From Thermonema rossianum DSM 10300 (GTDB lineage Bacteria > Bacteroidota > Bacteroidia > Cytophagales > Thermonemataceae), in assembly GCF_000426825.1 (NCBI RefSeq), contig NZ_AUGC01000005.1:62001-126000 (forward strand): DNA of 64,000 nucleotides, given 5' to 3'. The notes beneath the pieces were generated by a model that was not told where the DNA came from, did not search any database, and saw only the letters and a program-made list of their open reading frames with translations. Position 1 is the first letter of the stretch. Every line of letters begins with the position of its first letter. Position numbers and translations under genes: made by a program. Shown piece after piece: positions 44,167 through 52,625 of this stretch.

Positions 44167-45253
44167 ACATTCTGCGGTAAATGTCCTTTATTTTTTCAGG
44201 CTCTACTTTGTTTTCCCAATCAGGACCTAAGGCGTGCTTCCACATATGCGAAAGGCCAAGGGCTATCTCTGTCATTTTATCTATTTGTGCTTCGGTCCAG
44301 TCTTTGGCAAGCCCCTGCGGTATGTCAATACCGTGTTGCTCTACCATCTTTTTGAAGGCTTTCACGCCCTCGGGGTAGTATTCTTCCAACTGGTTGAAAC
44401 AAATGCAGTTGGCAATGCCATGACGGGTGCCAAACACAAATGACAAGCCGTAAGACAGCGCATGGCAAATGCCTACTTCGGAGTAAGTAAGGCTCAGACC
44501 GCCCATTAAAGAAGCCACCATCAGTTTTTCGTCATTGAGCGGGGTTTGTCCGGCATTTTCGCCCAAATATACCTCTTCGCAAAGTTCCATGGCTTTGTAA
44601 CCGTACGCTTCGCTGAAGGTATTTTTCATATAGCCGGTCATGGCTTCCACACAGTGGATGTAGCAATCCATGCCTGTGTAGAACCACTGATTCTTAGGAA
44701 CGGTGGCAATCAGGTCGGGGTCCAACACGATTTGATCAAAAACGGTGTAGTCACATTTGATGCCCAGCTTTTTGGTAGGACCGGTCAAGACGGCGGTCAT
44801 TGACACTTCGGCACCTGTGCCGGAAATGGTCGGCACGCCCACATGGTAAACACCCGGGTTTTTAATCAAATTCAAGCCTTGGTATTGCACCGAAGAGCCT
44901 TCGTTGGTCAGCATCAGCGAAAGCGCTTTGGCGATATCCATGGCACTGCCGCCGCCGATACCGACAACGCCGGCGGGCAAGCCGCCTTCTGCCAAGATGC
45001 TGTCACGCAGAGCATCTATTTGAGAAGTTTTAGGCTCATCACCGCCGCAATAAATGAATTCTACGCGGTCATTACTCTCTACGGGCAGTTGCTGTGCCAG
45101 TGGCTTATCTTTAAAATAGTCATCGACGATAAAGACAAAATAACCGTTATTTTCTTTACGTTTGGGAGCTATGATTTCTCCCAAGCGGGCGAAGCTTCCT
45201 CGTCCATAGGCGCATTTGCCTACATTTTTGAAGTTGCGAAACATGTCACTCAT
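44165..45253 (-). CDS. kdnB: KdnB-like iron-containing alcohol dehydrogenase (Kdo 8-oxidase type)
   Basis: This 362-residue group III iron-dependent dehydrogenase begins FRNFKNVGKCAYGRGSF. It has the GIGGGSAMDIAKAL nucleotide loop, VPTISGTGAEVSMTAVL, and MDCYIHCVEAMTG, CHALSYGL and TRHGIANC for the iron ligands. The sequence resembles KdnB of Shewanella, which oxidises C8 of Kdo in the synthesis of 8-amino-Kdo for LPS, more than generic alcohol dehydrogenases. Its partner aminotransferase KdnA is not in the window. The function is inferred from this resemblance. Confidence 0.82.
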   Translation of the reverse strand: MSDMFRNFKNVGKCAYGRGSFARLGEIIAPKRKENNGYFVFIVDDYFKDKPLAQQLPVESNDRVEFIYCGGDEPKTSQIDALRDSILAEGGLPAGVVGIGGGSAMDIAKALSLMLTNEGSSVQYQGLNLIKNPGVYHVGVPTISGTGAEVSMTAVLTGPTKKLGIKCDYTVFDQIVLDPDLIATVPKNQWFYTGMDCYIHCVEAMTGYMKNTFSEAYGYKAMELCEEVYLGENAGQTPLNDEKLMVASLMGGLSLTYSEVGICHALSYGLSFVFGTRHGIANCICFNQLEEYYPEGVKAFKKMVEQHGIDIPQGLAKDWTEAQIDKMTEIALGLSHMWKHALGPDWENKVEPEKIKDIYRRM

Positions 45254-45324
45254 GTTGTTCGTTGGGTTAATGAAAGGTTAAATAGAATTTGCTACGTATA
45301 GGCAAACTTACAAACTTTCTCTTA

Positions 45325-45332
45325 TATCTTTG
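45325..45332 (+). promoter_or_regulatory. Bacteroidota -7 box (TATCTTTG)
   Basis: TATCTTTG lies 34 bases before the bcp ATG, in the region shared with the divergent kdnB-like gene. Confidence 0.6.
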
Positions 45333-45366
45333 CGTCTAAAGTGTAAAATCTAAACCACAAAAAGCG

Positions 45367-45828
45367 ATGTTGAAAGTAGGAGATAAAGCCCCCTTGTTCG
45401 AAGCTAAAGACCAAAATGGCAATACGATACGCCTGGAAGACCTTTTGAAGGAAGGCAAAAAAATAGTATTGTATTTTTATCCCAAAGACGATACCCCCGG
45501 CTGTACCAAGCAGGCTTGCAACTTGCGCGATCATTATCAAGAATTGCTTGATGCAGGCTATTTAGTGGTGGGCGTAAGTGTAGATGACGAAGCCTCGCAT
45601 CAAAAGTTTATAGAAAAGTATCAACTGCCTTTCCCCTTGATTGCTGATACCGACCATCAACTGGTAGAAGCCTACGGGGTGTGGAAAGAGAAAAACATGT
45701 ATGGACGTAAATATTGGGGGACGGCACGCACCACATTCGTGATAAATCCTGACGGTACCATTGAGCGTATCATCAAGCGCCCCAAAACACAAGAGCATGC
45801 CGAAGAAATTCTAAAAGGCAGTAAATGA
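45367..45828 (+). CDS. bcp: Thioredoxin-dependent peroxiredoxin Bcp
   Basis: This 153-residue PrxQ/Bcp peroxiredoxin has the peroxidatic cysteine C46 in YPKDDTPGCTKQAC and the resolving cysteine C51 five residues later. The FVINPDGTIERI strand is typical. It reduces H2O2 and organic hydroperoxides using thioredoxin. Length and motifs are normal. It is monocistronic, with its own promoter box and a terminator. Confidence 0.96.
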   Translation: MLKVGDKAPLFEAKDQNGNTIRLEDLLKEGKKIVLYFYPKDDTPGCTKQACNLRDHYQELLDAGYLVVGVSVDDEASHQKFIEKYQLPFPLIADTDHQLVEAYGVWKEKNMYGRKYWGTARTTFVINPDGTIERIIKRPKTQEHAEEILKGSK

Positions 45829-45853
45829 TACCCTCCTTTTGGCAGATATGAAA

Positions 45854-45885
45854 GCCTCCGGTAACATACGTGCCGGGGGCTTTTT
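45854..45885 (+). terminator. Intrinsic terminator after bcp
   Basis: An 8-bp stem with one G-T pair (45854-45861 with 45873-45880) is followed by five Ts. From 45886 to 46103 there is nothing firm except the untested 21-codon ORF noted under rejected items. Confidence 0.82.
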
Positions 45886-46103
45886 CTTTTGGAATAAGAA
45901 ACCGGCGCGTGCCATGACTTGCCCGGCGCTTGGTTGCACTGCTGTGTAGAAATATGGAGCCCTATTTTGTGCGAAGTATTACATGGTAGTAGGAGGTGTA
46001 CAAAAAATATTTAAAAAATGAAAATAATAAAGTATTTTGTTGCCGCTTTTTTTGGAATAGGAATGTTATTTGCTTTATTTTGAGTGTATAAACTCGTTTG
46101 CTC

Positions 46104-48461
46104 ATGGGACCCTTAATAAAATATCTATCGTGTAATCTTAGTAGAAATAATCTTTTGATTATTCTGATTTTTGCACAAACAACCTTCTGTGTTTGGGCGC
46201 AAAACAGAGAGGTGAATACGGATCTGCAGCTGACGTTCATGTGCTACGACGCCGGGGCTGACCGCTTCCTTTGGCGGGTGCGCAACGAAAATACTCAAGA
46301 TGTGCCTTATACTTGGGTTATCGAAGGCAGCGATTTAAGCGGGAGTGGGGTGGCGGTTCCGGGCGATAACTTCTTCTATACTACTCGAACGGGGGTGGGG
46401 TGTGATTTGTTGATTTTGTACGTAAAGGGGAAAGAGCAGGACAAAGGGCGAAAATGTGCCAATACAACACAATTGTGCGAGTCTTCGCCACAAGAATGTC
46501 TGGAATGTGGTGAAACGCTGGGTGGCGACGGATTTCCTGAAAGCTGGGTAAAAGCCGAAATTACAGCCAAAGCCTTGGAAGCAAGTGCCTTCACGGAAGA
46601 CGCTGTTTTCTTTACCGGCAACTCCGTGCGTGGACCGGGTGTAGGGGTAGCCGGGCCGGAGGGCACCGCTCAACGTCTGCAACAAATCAATTACATCCCC
46701 GGCTATGGCACCGAAGTACTGCGCTTCCGTTTCTGCCGTGACGAGGGCTTTCGCCACATGAAGGTGACGCTTTCCCATATTTACCGGGAGTACGGCAAAG
46801 TAGAGCAAGGTTATTGGATTGCACGTGATGCACAAGGGCAAGAAGTAGGACGTGGATATTTTGCTGCAGAACAGTATCTGGGCAATGGCAATCCCGGCTT
46901 TTTAGAGATAGAAGTGCATACTGACGAGCCTTTCTATTACCTTGACTTCCATGCCGGTCCTTACGGTGAGGAGAACATGCGCCAATATGAAGACGCAAGC
47001 GACTATTACGTGCGGGAAATAACGCCTTTGTGTCAACCGGAGCCGGAGTGCCTCGATACGCTTGGGGGGACTACACAAGACTGGCGGGCAGCTTCTATAG
47101 AGGTGCGTGGCTTGTATGACAGCACTTACCAAAGCATGCCGCCGGAAGCCATCCGCCCGGACTGGCAAAATGTGCCTTTGAGTGGAGGCGTGGGTGTGCC
47201 CGGCCCCGTGCAAGGGCAGCAAGCCGAGCGCAGCCGCTTCCATGAAATCAACTATATCGCTGCCGAAGGGCGCTCAGAGTACCTGCGTGTGGATTTCCGG
47301 AAGGATTTTCCTTCGGCACAGGTGACACTTTCGCGCTTCTATGGCCATGAGTCGCAAAACAAAGCGGAACGCGCTACCTGGGTGGCTTACCGTCGCGAGG
47401 GAAACGCCTTGATAGAAGTGGGGCGGGGCATGGTGCGTGGCGTGGAGCCTTGGTGCTATAATTGTGCAGGCTTGTACACCTTCTACATACAAACCACAGA
47501 GCCTTTTTCGGTGTTGGAGTTCTCGGCAGAACCCTACGTGGCAGCATCGAAAGGGGTGCCCGCAGACGATAGTGACTTTTTGGTGCATGAAATCATTCCT
47601 TGTGCTACCCCGCCGGACCTATGCCAAGATGAGTGTGTAACAGCTATGCGTGTAGTTGCCTTTGAGCAAGGCAAGCGCAAAAACGGTAGTGCCGTATTGG
47701 CAAACAGAAGCCACCCGGAACGCGCCTTGGGTGAACCCGAGCGTTCCGATGCCATGACCAATGCCAATGAGCACAACTTCGTATCACTGGGCTTTGGCGG
47801 CAGCCTGACACTGGAGCTTAGCTGCCGTGTGTGCGACAAGGAAGGTTATGATTTAGAACTGTTTGAAACGTCTTTTGGTAATCCGAAACATGAACGTTAT
47901 CCCGAAAAAGCAGAGTTGTTTGTATCGGCTGATGGTGTTTACTGGGTGAGCTTAGGCGAAACCCAACCCGGTAAAGAAAGACCTGAAAACAGCGACGGAA
48001 GCCCGGATGCCAATGGAGCGCGCTTCGATTTGGCAGGAAGCGGACTCAGCTGTGTGAAATATGTGAAAATAGTGGACAGGACTGACCCCAACATCAGCCG
48101 CTTCCCACGTAGCGCCGACGGCTTTGACGTGGATGGTATTCGTTGTGCAGCTGAGCGTGGGGACGAGCCCCCGCCGCCTCCGCCCACTTACTACCGCAGT
48201 GCAGCTGCTTTTGAAGAAAATGTATTGCAAAGACAAGGAAACCGCTGGGTAGTCAATCTTTACGAAGCTTCTGAACTTCCACTTTCTGAACATACACAGG
48301 TGCGAATATATAACAGCGTAGGCCGGCTGGTGTGGCAGGCAGCTTTCGAAGGCGAACAAGCCATGTACTTTGAAATAGACATGCAGCGCATGCAGCCGGG
48401 TATTTATATACTGCGCATAGAAACACCCGATATGCAAAAGGCTGTAAAAATTTTGAGATAA
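46104..48461 (+). CDS. T9SS-exported multidomain surface protein
   Basis: This 785-residue secreted protein has a signal peptide (about 1-33, ending CVWAQ) and a Bacteroidota surface module with a double-W pattern (FLWRVRNENTQDVPYTW). Two homologous domains of about 180 residues follow (about 132-312 and 315-505; each begins CLxxLGG-like, has xINYI and ends in REITPLC or HEIIPC). A further beta domain (about 510-690) ends SADGFDVDGIRC. A proline linker precedes a T9SS type A sorting domain (about 690-785, with YNSVGRLVW and PGIYILRIE). It is probably a secreted or surface-bound adhesin or structural protein. No catalytic motif is seen. Confidence 0.88.
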   Translation: MGPLIKYLSCNLSRNNLLIILIFAQTTFCVWAQNREVNTDLQLTFMCYDAGADRFLWRVRNENTQDVPYTWVIEGSDLSGSGVAVPGDNFFYTTRTGVGCDLLILYVKGKEQDKGRKCANTTQLCESSPQECLECGETLGGDGFPESWVKAEITAKALEASAFTEDAVFFTGNSVRGPGVGVAGPEGTAQRLQQINYIPGYGTEVLRFRFCRDEGFRHMKVTLSHIYREYGKVEQGYWIARDAQGQEVGRGYFAAEQYLGNGNPGFLEIEVHTDEPFYYLDFHAGPYGEENMRQYEDASDYYVREITPLCQPEPECLDTLGGTTQDWRAASIEVRGLYDSTYQSMPPEAIRPDWQNVPLSGGVGVPGPVQGQQAERSRFHEINYIAAEGRSEYLRVDFRKDFPSAQVTLSRFYGHESQNKAERATWVAYRREGNALIEVGRGMVRGVEPWCYNCAGLYTFYIQTTEPFSVLEFSAEPYVAASKGVPADDSDFLVHEIIPCATPPDLCQDECVTAMRVVAFEQGKRKNGSAVLANRSHPERALGEPERSDAMTNANEHNFVSLGFGGSLTLELSCRVCDKEGYDLELFETSFGNPKHERYPEKAELFVSADGVYWVSLGETQPGKERPENSDGSPDANGARFDLAGSGLSCVKYVKIVDRTDPNISRFPRSADGFDVDGIRCAAERGDEPPPPPPTYYRSAAAFEENVLQRQGNRWVVNLYEASELPLSEHTQVRIYNSVGRLVWQAAFEGEQAMYFEIDMQRMQPGIYILRIETPDMQKAVKILR

Positions 48462-48484
48462 TATCGAATGGCAAACCAAGCCGG

Positions 48485-48527
48485 CAAGCCTCATCGCAGA
48501 AACTATAGCGGTGAGGCTTGTTTTATT
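48485..48527 (+). terminator. Intrinsic terminator after the T9SS protein gene
   Basis: A stem of 48485-48497 with 48508-48520 (13 positions, two internal mismatches) is followed by a T-rich tail. It overlaps a GTG that could otherwise be read as an upstream start of the next gene. Confidence 0.75.
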
Positions 48528-48576
48528 GCCGGAAACATGGCATCTTCAGCAAATCAACCTTTTGAACGCATATCTT

Positions 48577-49536
48577 ATGCCACCTTTGCAAAAAGTCAAT
48601 TTAGGATTTTTTCCTACGCCTTTGCATCCTTTGAAGCGAATCGTCAAAAATTTGCCTTATGAGCTCTGGATAAAAAGAGACGACCAAACCGGTTTGGCTA
48701 CAGGCGGCAACAAATGCCGCAAGCTGGAGTACTTGCTGGCAGAAGCATTAGCCCAAGGGGCAGACACCGTGCTTACTGCCGGGGCACAACAGTCGAACCA
48801 CTGCCGGCAGACGGCGGCCGCTTGTGCTGCCTTAGGATTAGAGTGCCATCTGATGCTGGGGGGCGTGCCCCCCGCCGTAGAAACAGGCAATTTGAAGCTG
48901 TCCCGCTTGTTGGGGGCTCACATCCATTTTACCGGGCAGAACCGCAAGGGCGAAGCTTTGCCCGCTTTGTACCGCCGGTTGCAAGATGCCGGCAAGCGTT
49001 GTTATGTCATTCCTTACGGTGGCTCCAATGCCCTCGGTGCCTGTGGCTTTGTGGAAGCCATGGCCGAGTTGAAAGAGCAAACGGCGCAACTTGCCTTGTC
49101 CTTCGATTACATCTTTTTTGCGAGCAGTTCCGGTGGCACACAAGCCGGCATGATGGTAGGCAGTGCTTTGTACCGTTTGCCGGCGCGCTTGATGCCCGTT
49201 CGTATCGACAAAGAGCCCGTAGAAGGTGCCGCCTTACAAAAAAAGGTGAACGATTTGGTGGCGGCTCTTGCCCCTTTGTGGGGCATACAGGCAGATAATA
49301 TCCCCCCGTGCCCTTTGCTTACCGACTACGATGCTGCCGGTTATGCCGTCTTGACACCACAGGAGCAGAGGCTTATGGAGGAGGTTGCCCGTACCGAAGG
49401 AATTTTGCTTGACCCGGTATATACAGCCCGTGCTTTTTATGCCATGTATGACCACATGAAAAAGAAACAGCTGCCGGAAGGCAGCCGTGTGCTTTTTTGG
49501 CATACAGGTGGCATTCCTGCCCTGTGGGCTTATTGA
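48577..49536 (+). CDS. ACC deaminase/D-cysteine desulfhydrase-family PLP enzyme
   Basis: This 319-residue fold-type II PLP enzyme has the lysine K46 in TGGNKCRKLEYLL and GAQQSNHCRQTAAACA, the two signatures shared by 1-aminocyclopropane-1-carboxylate deaminase and D-cysteine desulfhydrase. The glycine- and serine-rich phosphate loop SSGGTQAG is present. The ATG at 48577 starts at the typical N-terminus (LGFFPTPLHPL); the longer GTG start at 48511 lies in a terminator. Sequence alone does not separate the two activities. The nearby sulfur genes make D-cysteine breakdown attractive, but this is inference. Confidence 0.9.
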   Translation: MPPLQKVNLGFFPTPLHPLKRIVKNLPYELWIKRDDQTGLATGGNKCRKLEYLLAEALAQGADTVLTAGAQQSNHCRQTAAACAALGLECHLMLGGVPPAVETGNLKLSRLLGAHIHFTGQNRKGEALPALYRRLQDAGKRCYVIPYGGSNALGACGFVEAMAELKEQTAQLALSFDYIFFASSSGGTQAGMMVGSALYRLPARLMPVRIDKEPVEGAALQKKVNDLVAALAPLWGIQADNIPPCPLLTDYDAAGYAVLTPQEQRLMEEVARTEGILLDPVYTARAFYAMYDHMKKKQLPEGSRVLFWHTGGIPALWAY

Positions 49537-49542
49537 ATGCGC

Positions 49543-49953
49543 TTATTCTACATCGTAGAAGAACTGAATATCTTGCTGCAATTCGGCAGACAAGCTCAAA
49601 GCTACCGGACAATTACGGGCGGCTTGTTCCAGTTTGGGACGTTCACCGGCAGCTATACTTTTGGGTAGATGCAGGCGTATGCGTATTTCCGCTATACGGC
49701 GCGGATTGCTCGCCATCACTTTTTCGGTTTCCCAGTAAGTGCCCGACAAATCAATGCCGTGCCCTTCGGCATAAATACCCATAATGGTAACCATACAGCT
49801 GCCCAAAGCCGTTGCCACCAGGTCAGTAGGTGAGAAGGTTTCGCCCTTGCCGTGATTGTCGGTGGGGGCGTCGGTGAGCAGTTCACTGCCCGAAGGTAAA
49901 TGAACGGAAGCCGTGCGCAGCTGTCCTAAGTACTTGCCTTGTATCTTTGTCAT
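49543..49953 (-). CDS. OsmC family protein
   Basis: This 136-residue OsmC/Ohr-fold protein has the first cysteine in ALGSCMVTIM and the second in RNCPVALSLS, the redox pair of the family. The ATG at 49953 begins MTKIQGKYLGQL, the usual OsmC start; a longer ORF from 50031 has an unrelated leader. Members reduce organic hydroperoxides or handle persulfides. It is convergent with the ACC deaminase gene and divergent from TauE. Confidence 0.9.
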   Translation of the reverse strand: MTKIQGKYLGQLRTASVHLPSGSELLTDAPTDNHGKGETFSPTDLVATALGSCMVTIMGIYAEGHGIDLSGTYWETEKVMASNPRRIAEIRIRLHLPKSIAAGERPKLEQAARNCPVALSLSAELQQDIQFFYDVE

Positions 49954-50204
49954 GGTTTTGAACGTTGAGTGAAACTTTGCATGCAAGTATAAGCATTGTC
50001 TGGAAATTGTTTTTATGAAAACCCGATGCAAAAAAAGCGAAAGGCTTGAAGTGTCTTACCTCTTTGTGAAACAGCCATATGCAATGAGCAACTGCAAAAA
50101 TAATGAATAAAATGCCCGGTAGGATTTTTATATATGAAAAAATGTTTATATGTTTGTGTTCGTAAACAATCATTTACCTCATCTTTTAAAAACGAAAAAG
50201 TTCT

Positions 50205-51017
50205 ATGCATGAGATTTTAGGCTATCTGTTATCTGTAGTTATGGGCTTCACCTTGGGCTTATTAGGAGGTGGAGGTTCCATCCTGACGGTTCCTATTTTG
50301 GTATATGTAATGGGCATTGACCCGGTCATGTCCACGGCTTATTCTCTGTTTGTGGTAGGGCTGACCGCCCTCATTGGGGCATACGGTTATTGGCGCAAGG
50401 GGCAGCTTAGTTTGAAAACGGCTGTTGTGTTTGCCATACCGGCCTTTGCTTCGGTGTATGCCACTCGTAAATTTTTGATGCCTGCCATTCCCGATACCAT
50501 CGCACAAATCGGTACTTTCATTCTGACCAAAGACATTTTGGTGATGGTGGTGTTTGCCGCCATGATGATTTTGGCTGCCGTTTCCATGATTCGTAAGAAA
50601 AAAGGCGGAGAGGCAATCGCAGATGAAGAAGCCAATCCGAAATTTAACTACCCCTTAATTTTGACAGAAGGCATAGTAGTAGGTGTATTGACCGGCTTTG
50701 TGGGGGCAGGAGGGGGCTTCTTGATTATCCCCGCTTTGGTGGTCTTCGCCCGCTTGCCCATGAAATTGGCGGTGGGTACCTCGCTTCTTATTATAGCCGT
50801 AAAATCACTGATTGGTTTTATCGGAGATGTACAAAATTACGGTGATGCCATTGATTGGACCTTCTTGGGGCTCTTCTCTTTGATGGCTATTGCCGGCATC
50901 TTGCTTGGAACCTGGGTCAGCAAGTACATCAGCAGTGCCAAATTGAAGCCTGCTTTCGGCTGGTTCGTCTTAGTGATGGGCATAATGATTCTTCTGAAAG
51001 AAATGATGAATGCTTAA
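50205..51017 (+). CDS. TauE/SafE family sulfite exporter-like permease
   Basis: This 270-residue protein has eight predicted membrane helices in two repeats. They are marked by GLLGGGGSILTVPILVYVMG and GFVGAGGGFLIIPALVVFAR, the TauE/SafE signatures. Members move sulfite, sulfoacetate or other organosulfur anions. It directly precedes two CstB-like sulfur enzymes, an arrangement similar in content to the staphylococcal cst locus, so sulfite or thiosulfate export is a sensible inference. An upstream region of about 170 bases holds no clear promoter. Confidence 0.92.
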   Translation: MHEILGYLLSVVMGFTLGLLGGGGSILTVPILVYVMGIDPVMSTAYSLFVVGLTALIGAYGYWRKGQLSLKTAVVFAIPAFASVYATRKFLMPAIPDTIAQIGTFILTKDILVMVVFAAMMILAAVSMIRKKKGGEAIADEEANPKFNYPLILTEGIVVGVLTGFVGAGGGFLIIPALVVFARLPMKLAVGTSLLIIAVKSLIGFIGDVQNYGDAIDWTFLGLFSLMAIAGILLGTWVSKYISSAKLKPAFGWFVLVMGIMILLKEMMNA

Positions 51018-51065
51018 AGCCGCCCGGAAATGACGAAAGTCATTTTTCATATGAACGAATCTACA

Positions 51066-51073
51066 TATATTTG
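51066..51073 (+). promoter_or_regulatory. Bacteroidota -7 box (TATATTTG)
   Basis: TATATTTG lies 37 bases before the first CstB-like ATG. An AGGA-rich Shine-Dalgarno-like stretch (GGAGGAAAG) directly precedes that ATG. Confidence 0.6.
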
Positions 51074-51110
51074 TGTTGTATCAATGAAACCTTAAAAACG
51101 GAGGAAAGCT

Positions 51111-52535
51111 ATGGCAACTATCAAAAAAGAAGGGGTGTATTTTGTAGAACAAATGTACACCAACTGTTTGGCAGAAGCAGCCTACTATATTCAATCAGGC
51201 GATGAAGCAGTGGTCATAGATCCACTGCGTGAGCCCGACCCCTACATACAAATGGCACAGAAACACGGGGCTAAAATTAAATATGTGTTTGAAACCCACT
51301 TCCATGCCGACTTTGTGTCCGGGCATCTTGACCTTGCCAAAAAAACCGGCGCTACCATCGTGTACGGACCTACCGCTCAACCCAACTTTGAGGCATATAT
51401 TGCCAAAGATGGAGAGGAGTTTAAGGTAGGAAAGGTTACCATCAAAGCTCTGCACACCCCCGGGCATACCATGGAATCCACGACTTATTTGCTCATCGAC
51501 GACGAAGGCAAAGAAGTAGCCATCTTCACCGGCGACACCCTCTTTATTGGCGATGTGGGCCGTCCCGATTTGGCAGTAAAAACAGACCTGACAAAAGAAG
51601 ACCTTGCCGGACATCTGTATGACTCTTTGCGTAACAAAATCATGCCTTTGCCTGATGAGATGATTGTATTTCCGGGGCATGGTGCCGGCTCGGCTTGTGG
51701 CAAGCACCTGGCAAAAGAAACCTACGACACTTTGGGCAATCAGAAGCAAACCAACTATGCCCTGCAGCCCATGTCTAAGGAAGAGTTTATCAAGGTGGTA
51801 ACCGAAGGGCTGTTGCCTCCACCTCAATACTTCCCCAAAAATGCAGTTCTGAACAAAATGGGCTACGAAAGCTACGATGCCGTAGTAGAAAAAGCCTTCA
51901 CCCCCATGACGGTGGAAGACGTGGAAAAAGCCATCGCCCAAGGTGCCGTGGTGTTGGATGTGCGCACCCCCGATGAGTTCCGCAAAGGGCATATCCCCAG
52001 TGCTTTGAACATTGGCTTGGACGGCGGCATGTTTGCCGTGTGGGTAGGTACCATCGTAGAAGACCTCAACACGCCCATTGTACTGATTACACCCGAAAAC
52101 CGTGAGCGTGAAACCATCACCCGCTTGGCGCGTGTGGGCTACGACCATGTACTGGGCTTCCTGAACGACGGCATGCAGGAGTGGGCACAGGCCGGCAAAG
52201 AAATAGCTACTGTCGAGTCGGTAAGTGCCGAAGAATTTGCCCGCCTTTATGAAGAGGGCAAGACCGCTGTGCTGGATGTGCGCCGTCCGGGCGAGTATGC
52301 TGCCGGGCATGTAAAAGGCGCCCTGAACTACCCCGTGGACTACCTGCAACAACACCTCGCTGAGCTGGACAAGTCCAAAAAGTACTACATCCACTGTGCC
52401 GGGGGCTATCGTTCCATGATTGCCTGCTCTATCCTGAAACGCCACGGCTTTGAACAGGTAGTAGATGTGATGGGCGGCTATAATGCCATTAAGCAAACCA
52501 ACATTCCCAAGGAGGAAGCAGTAGCAACTGTATAA
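51111..52535 (+). CDS. CstB-like persulfide dioxygenase-rhodanese fusion, copy 1
   Basis: This 474-residue protein has an N-terminal metallo-beta-lactamase-fold dioxygenase domain (1-250) with the iron ligands H63, H65 and D67 in ETHFHADFVSGH. HTPGHTMEST, FTGDTLFIGDVGRPD and GHGAGSACGK follow. A degenerate rhodanese domain comes next (about 265-365; the active-site cysteine is missing), then a second rhodanese (about 375-470) with C429 in HCAGGYRSM. This is the order seen in staphylococcal CstB, which oxidises persulfides and makes thiosulfate. The tandem paralogue downstream has the same plan. Confidence 0.93.
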   Translation: MATIKKEGVYFVEQMYTNCLAEAAYYIQSGDEAVVIDPLREPDPYIQMAQKHGAKIKYVFETHFHADFVSGHLDLAKKTGATIVYGPTAQPNFEAYIAKDGEEFKVGKVTIKALHTPGHTMESTTYLLIDDEGKEVAIFTGDTLFIGDVGRPDLAVKTDLTKEDLAGHLYDSLRNKIMPLPDEMIVFPGHGAGSACGKHLAKETYDTLGNQKQTNYALQPMSKEEFIKVVTEGLLPPPQYFPKNAVLNKMGYESYDAVVEKAFTPMTVEDVEKAIAQGAVVLDVRTPDEFRKGHIPSALNIGLDGGMFAVWVGTIVEDLNTPIVLITPENRERETITRLARVGYDHVLGFLNDGMQEWAQAGKEIATVESVSAEEFARLYEEGKTAVLDVRRPGEYAAGHVKGALNYPVDYLQQHLAELDKSKKYYIHCAGGYRSMIACSILKRHGFEQVVDVMGGYNAIKQTNIPKEEAVATV

Positions 52536-52586
52536 AAGCACCAAGGGGGCGGGAATCTGCCCGCCCTGTTCCTTATGTATTTTCAG

Positions 52587-52594
52587 TAAATTTG
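52587..52594 (+). promoter_or_regulatory. Bacteroidota -7 box (TAAATTTG)
   Basis: TAAATTTG lies 31 bases before the second CstB-like ATG, indicating separate transcription of the two copies. Confidence 0.6.
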
Positions 52595-52625
52595 TTGAAC
52601 TATAAAATTAAAAACGAGTATCCTC

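Noticed and set aside
46018-46083. A 21-codon hydrophobic ORF (MKIIKYFVAAFFGIG...) before the T9SS gene
   Set aside because: An AGGAGGTG stretch lies about 20 bases upstream, too far for a normal ribosome site. The peptide is AT-rich and could be chance.
51195-52544. Long minus-strand ORF of 449 codons opposite the first CstB-like gene
   Set aside because: The translation is rich in His, Phe and Cys without motifs, while the plus strand encodes a well-conserved enzyme.
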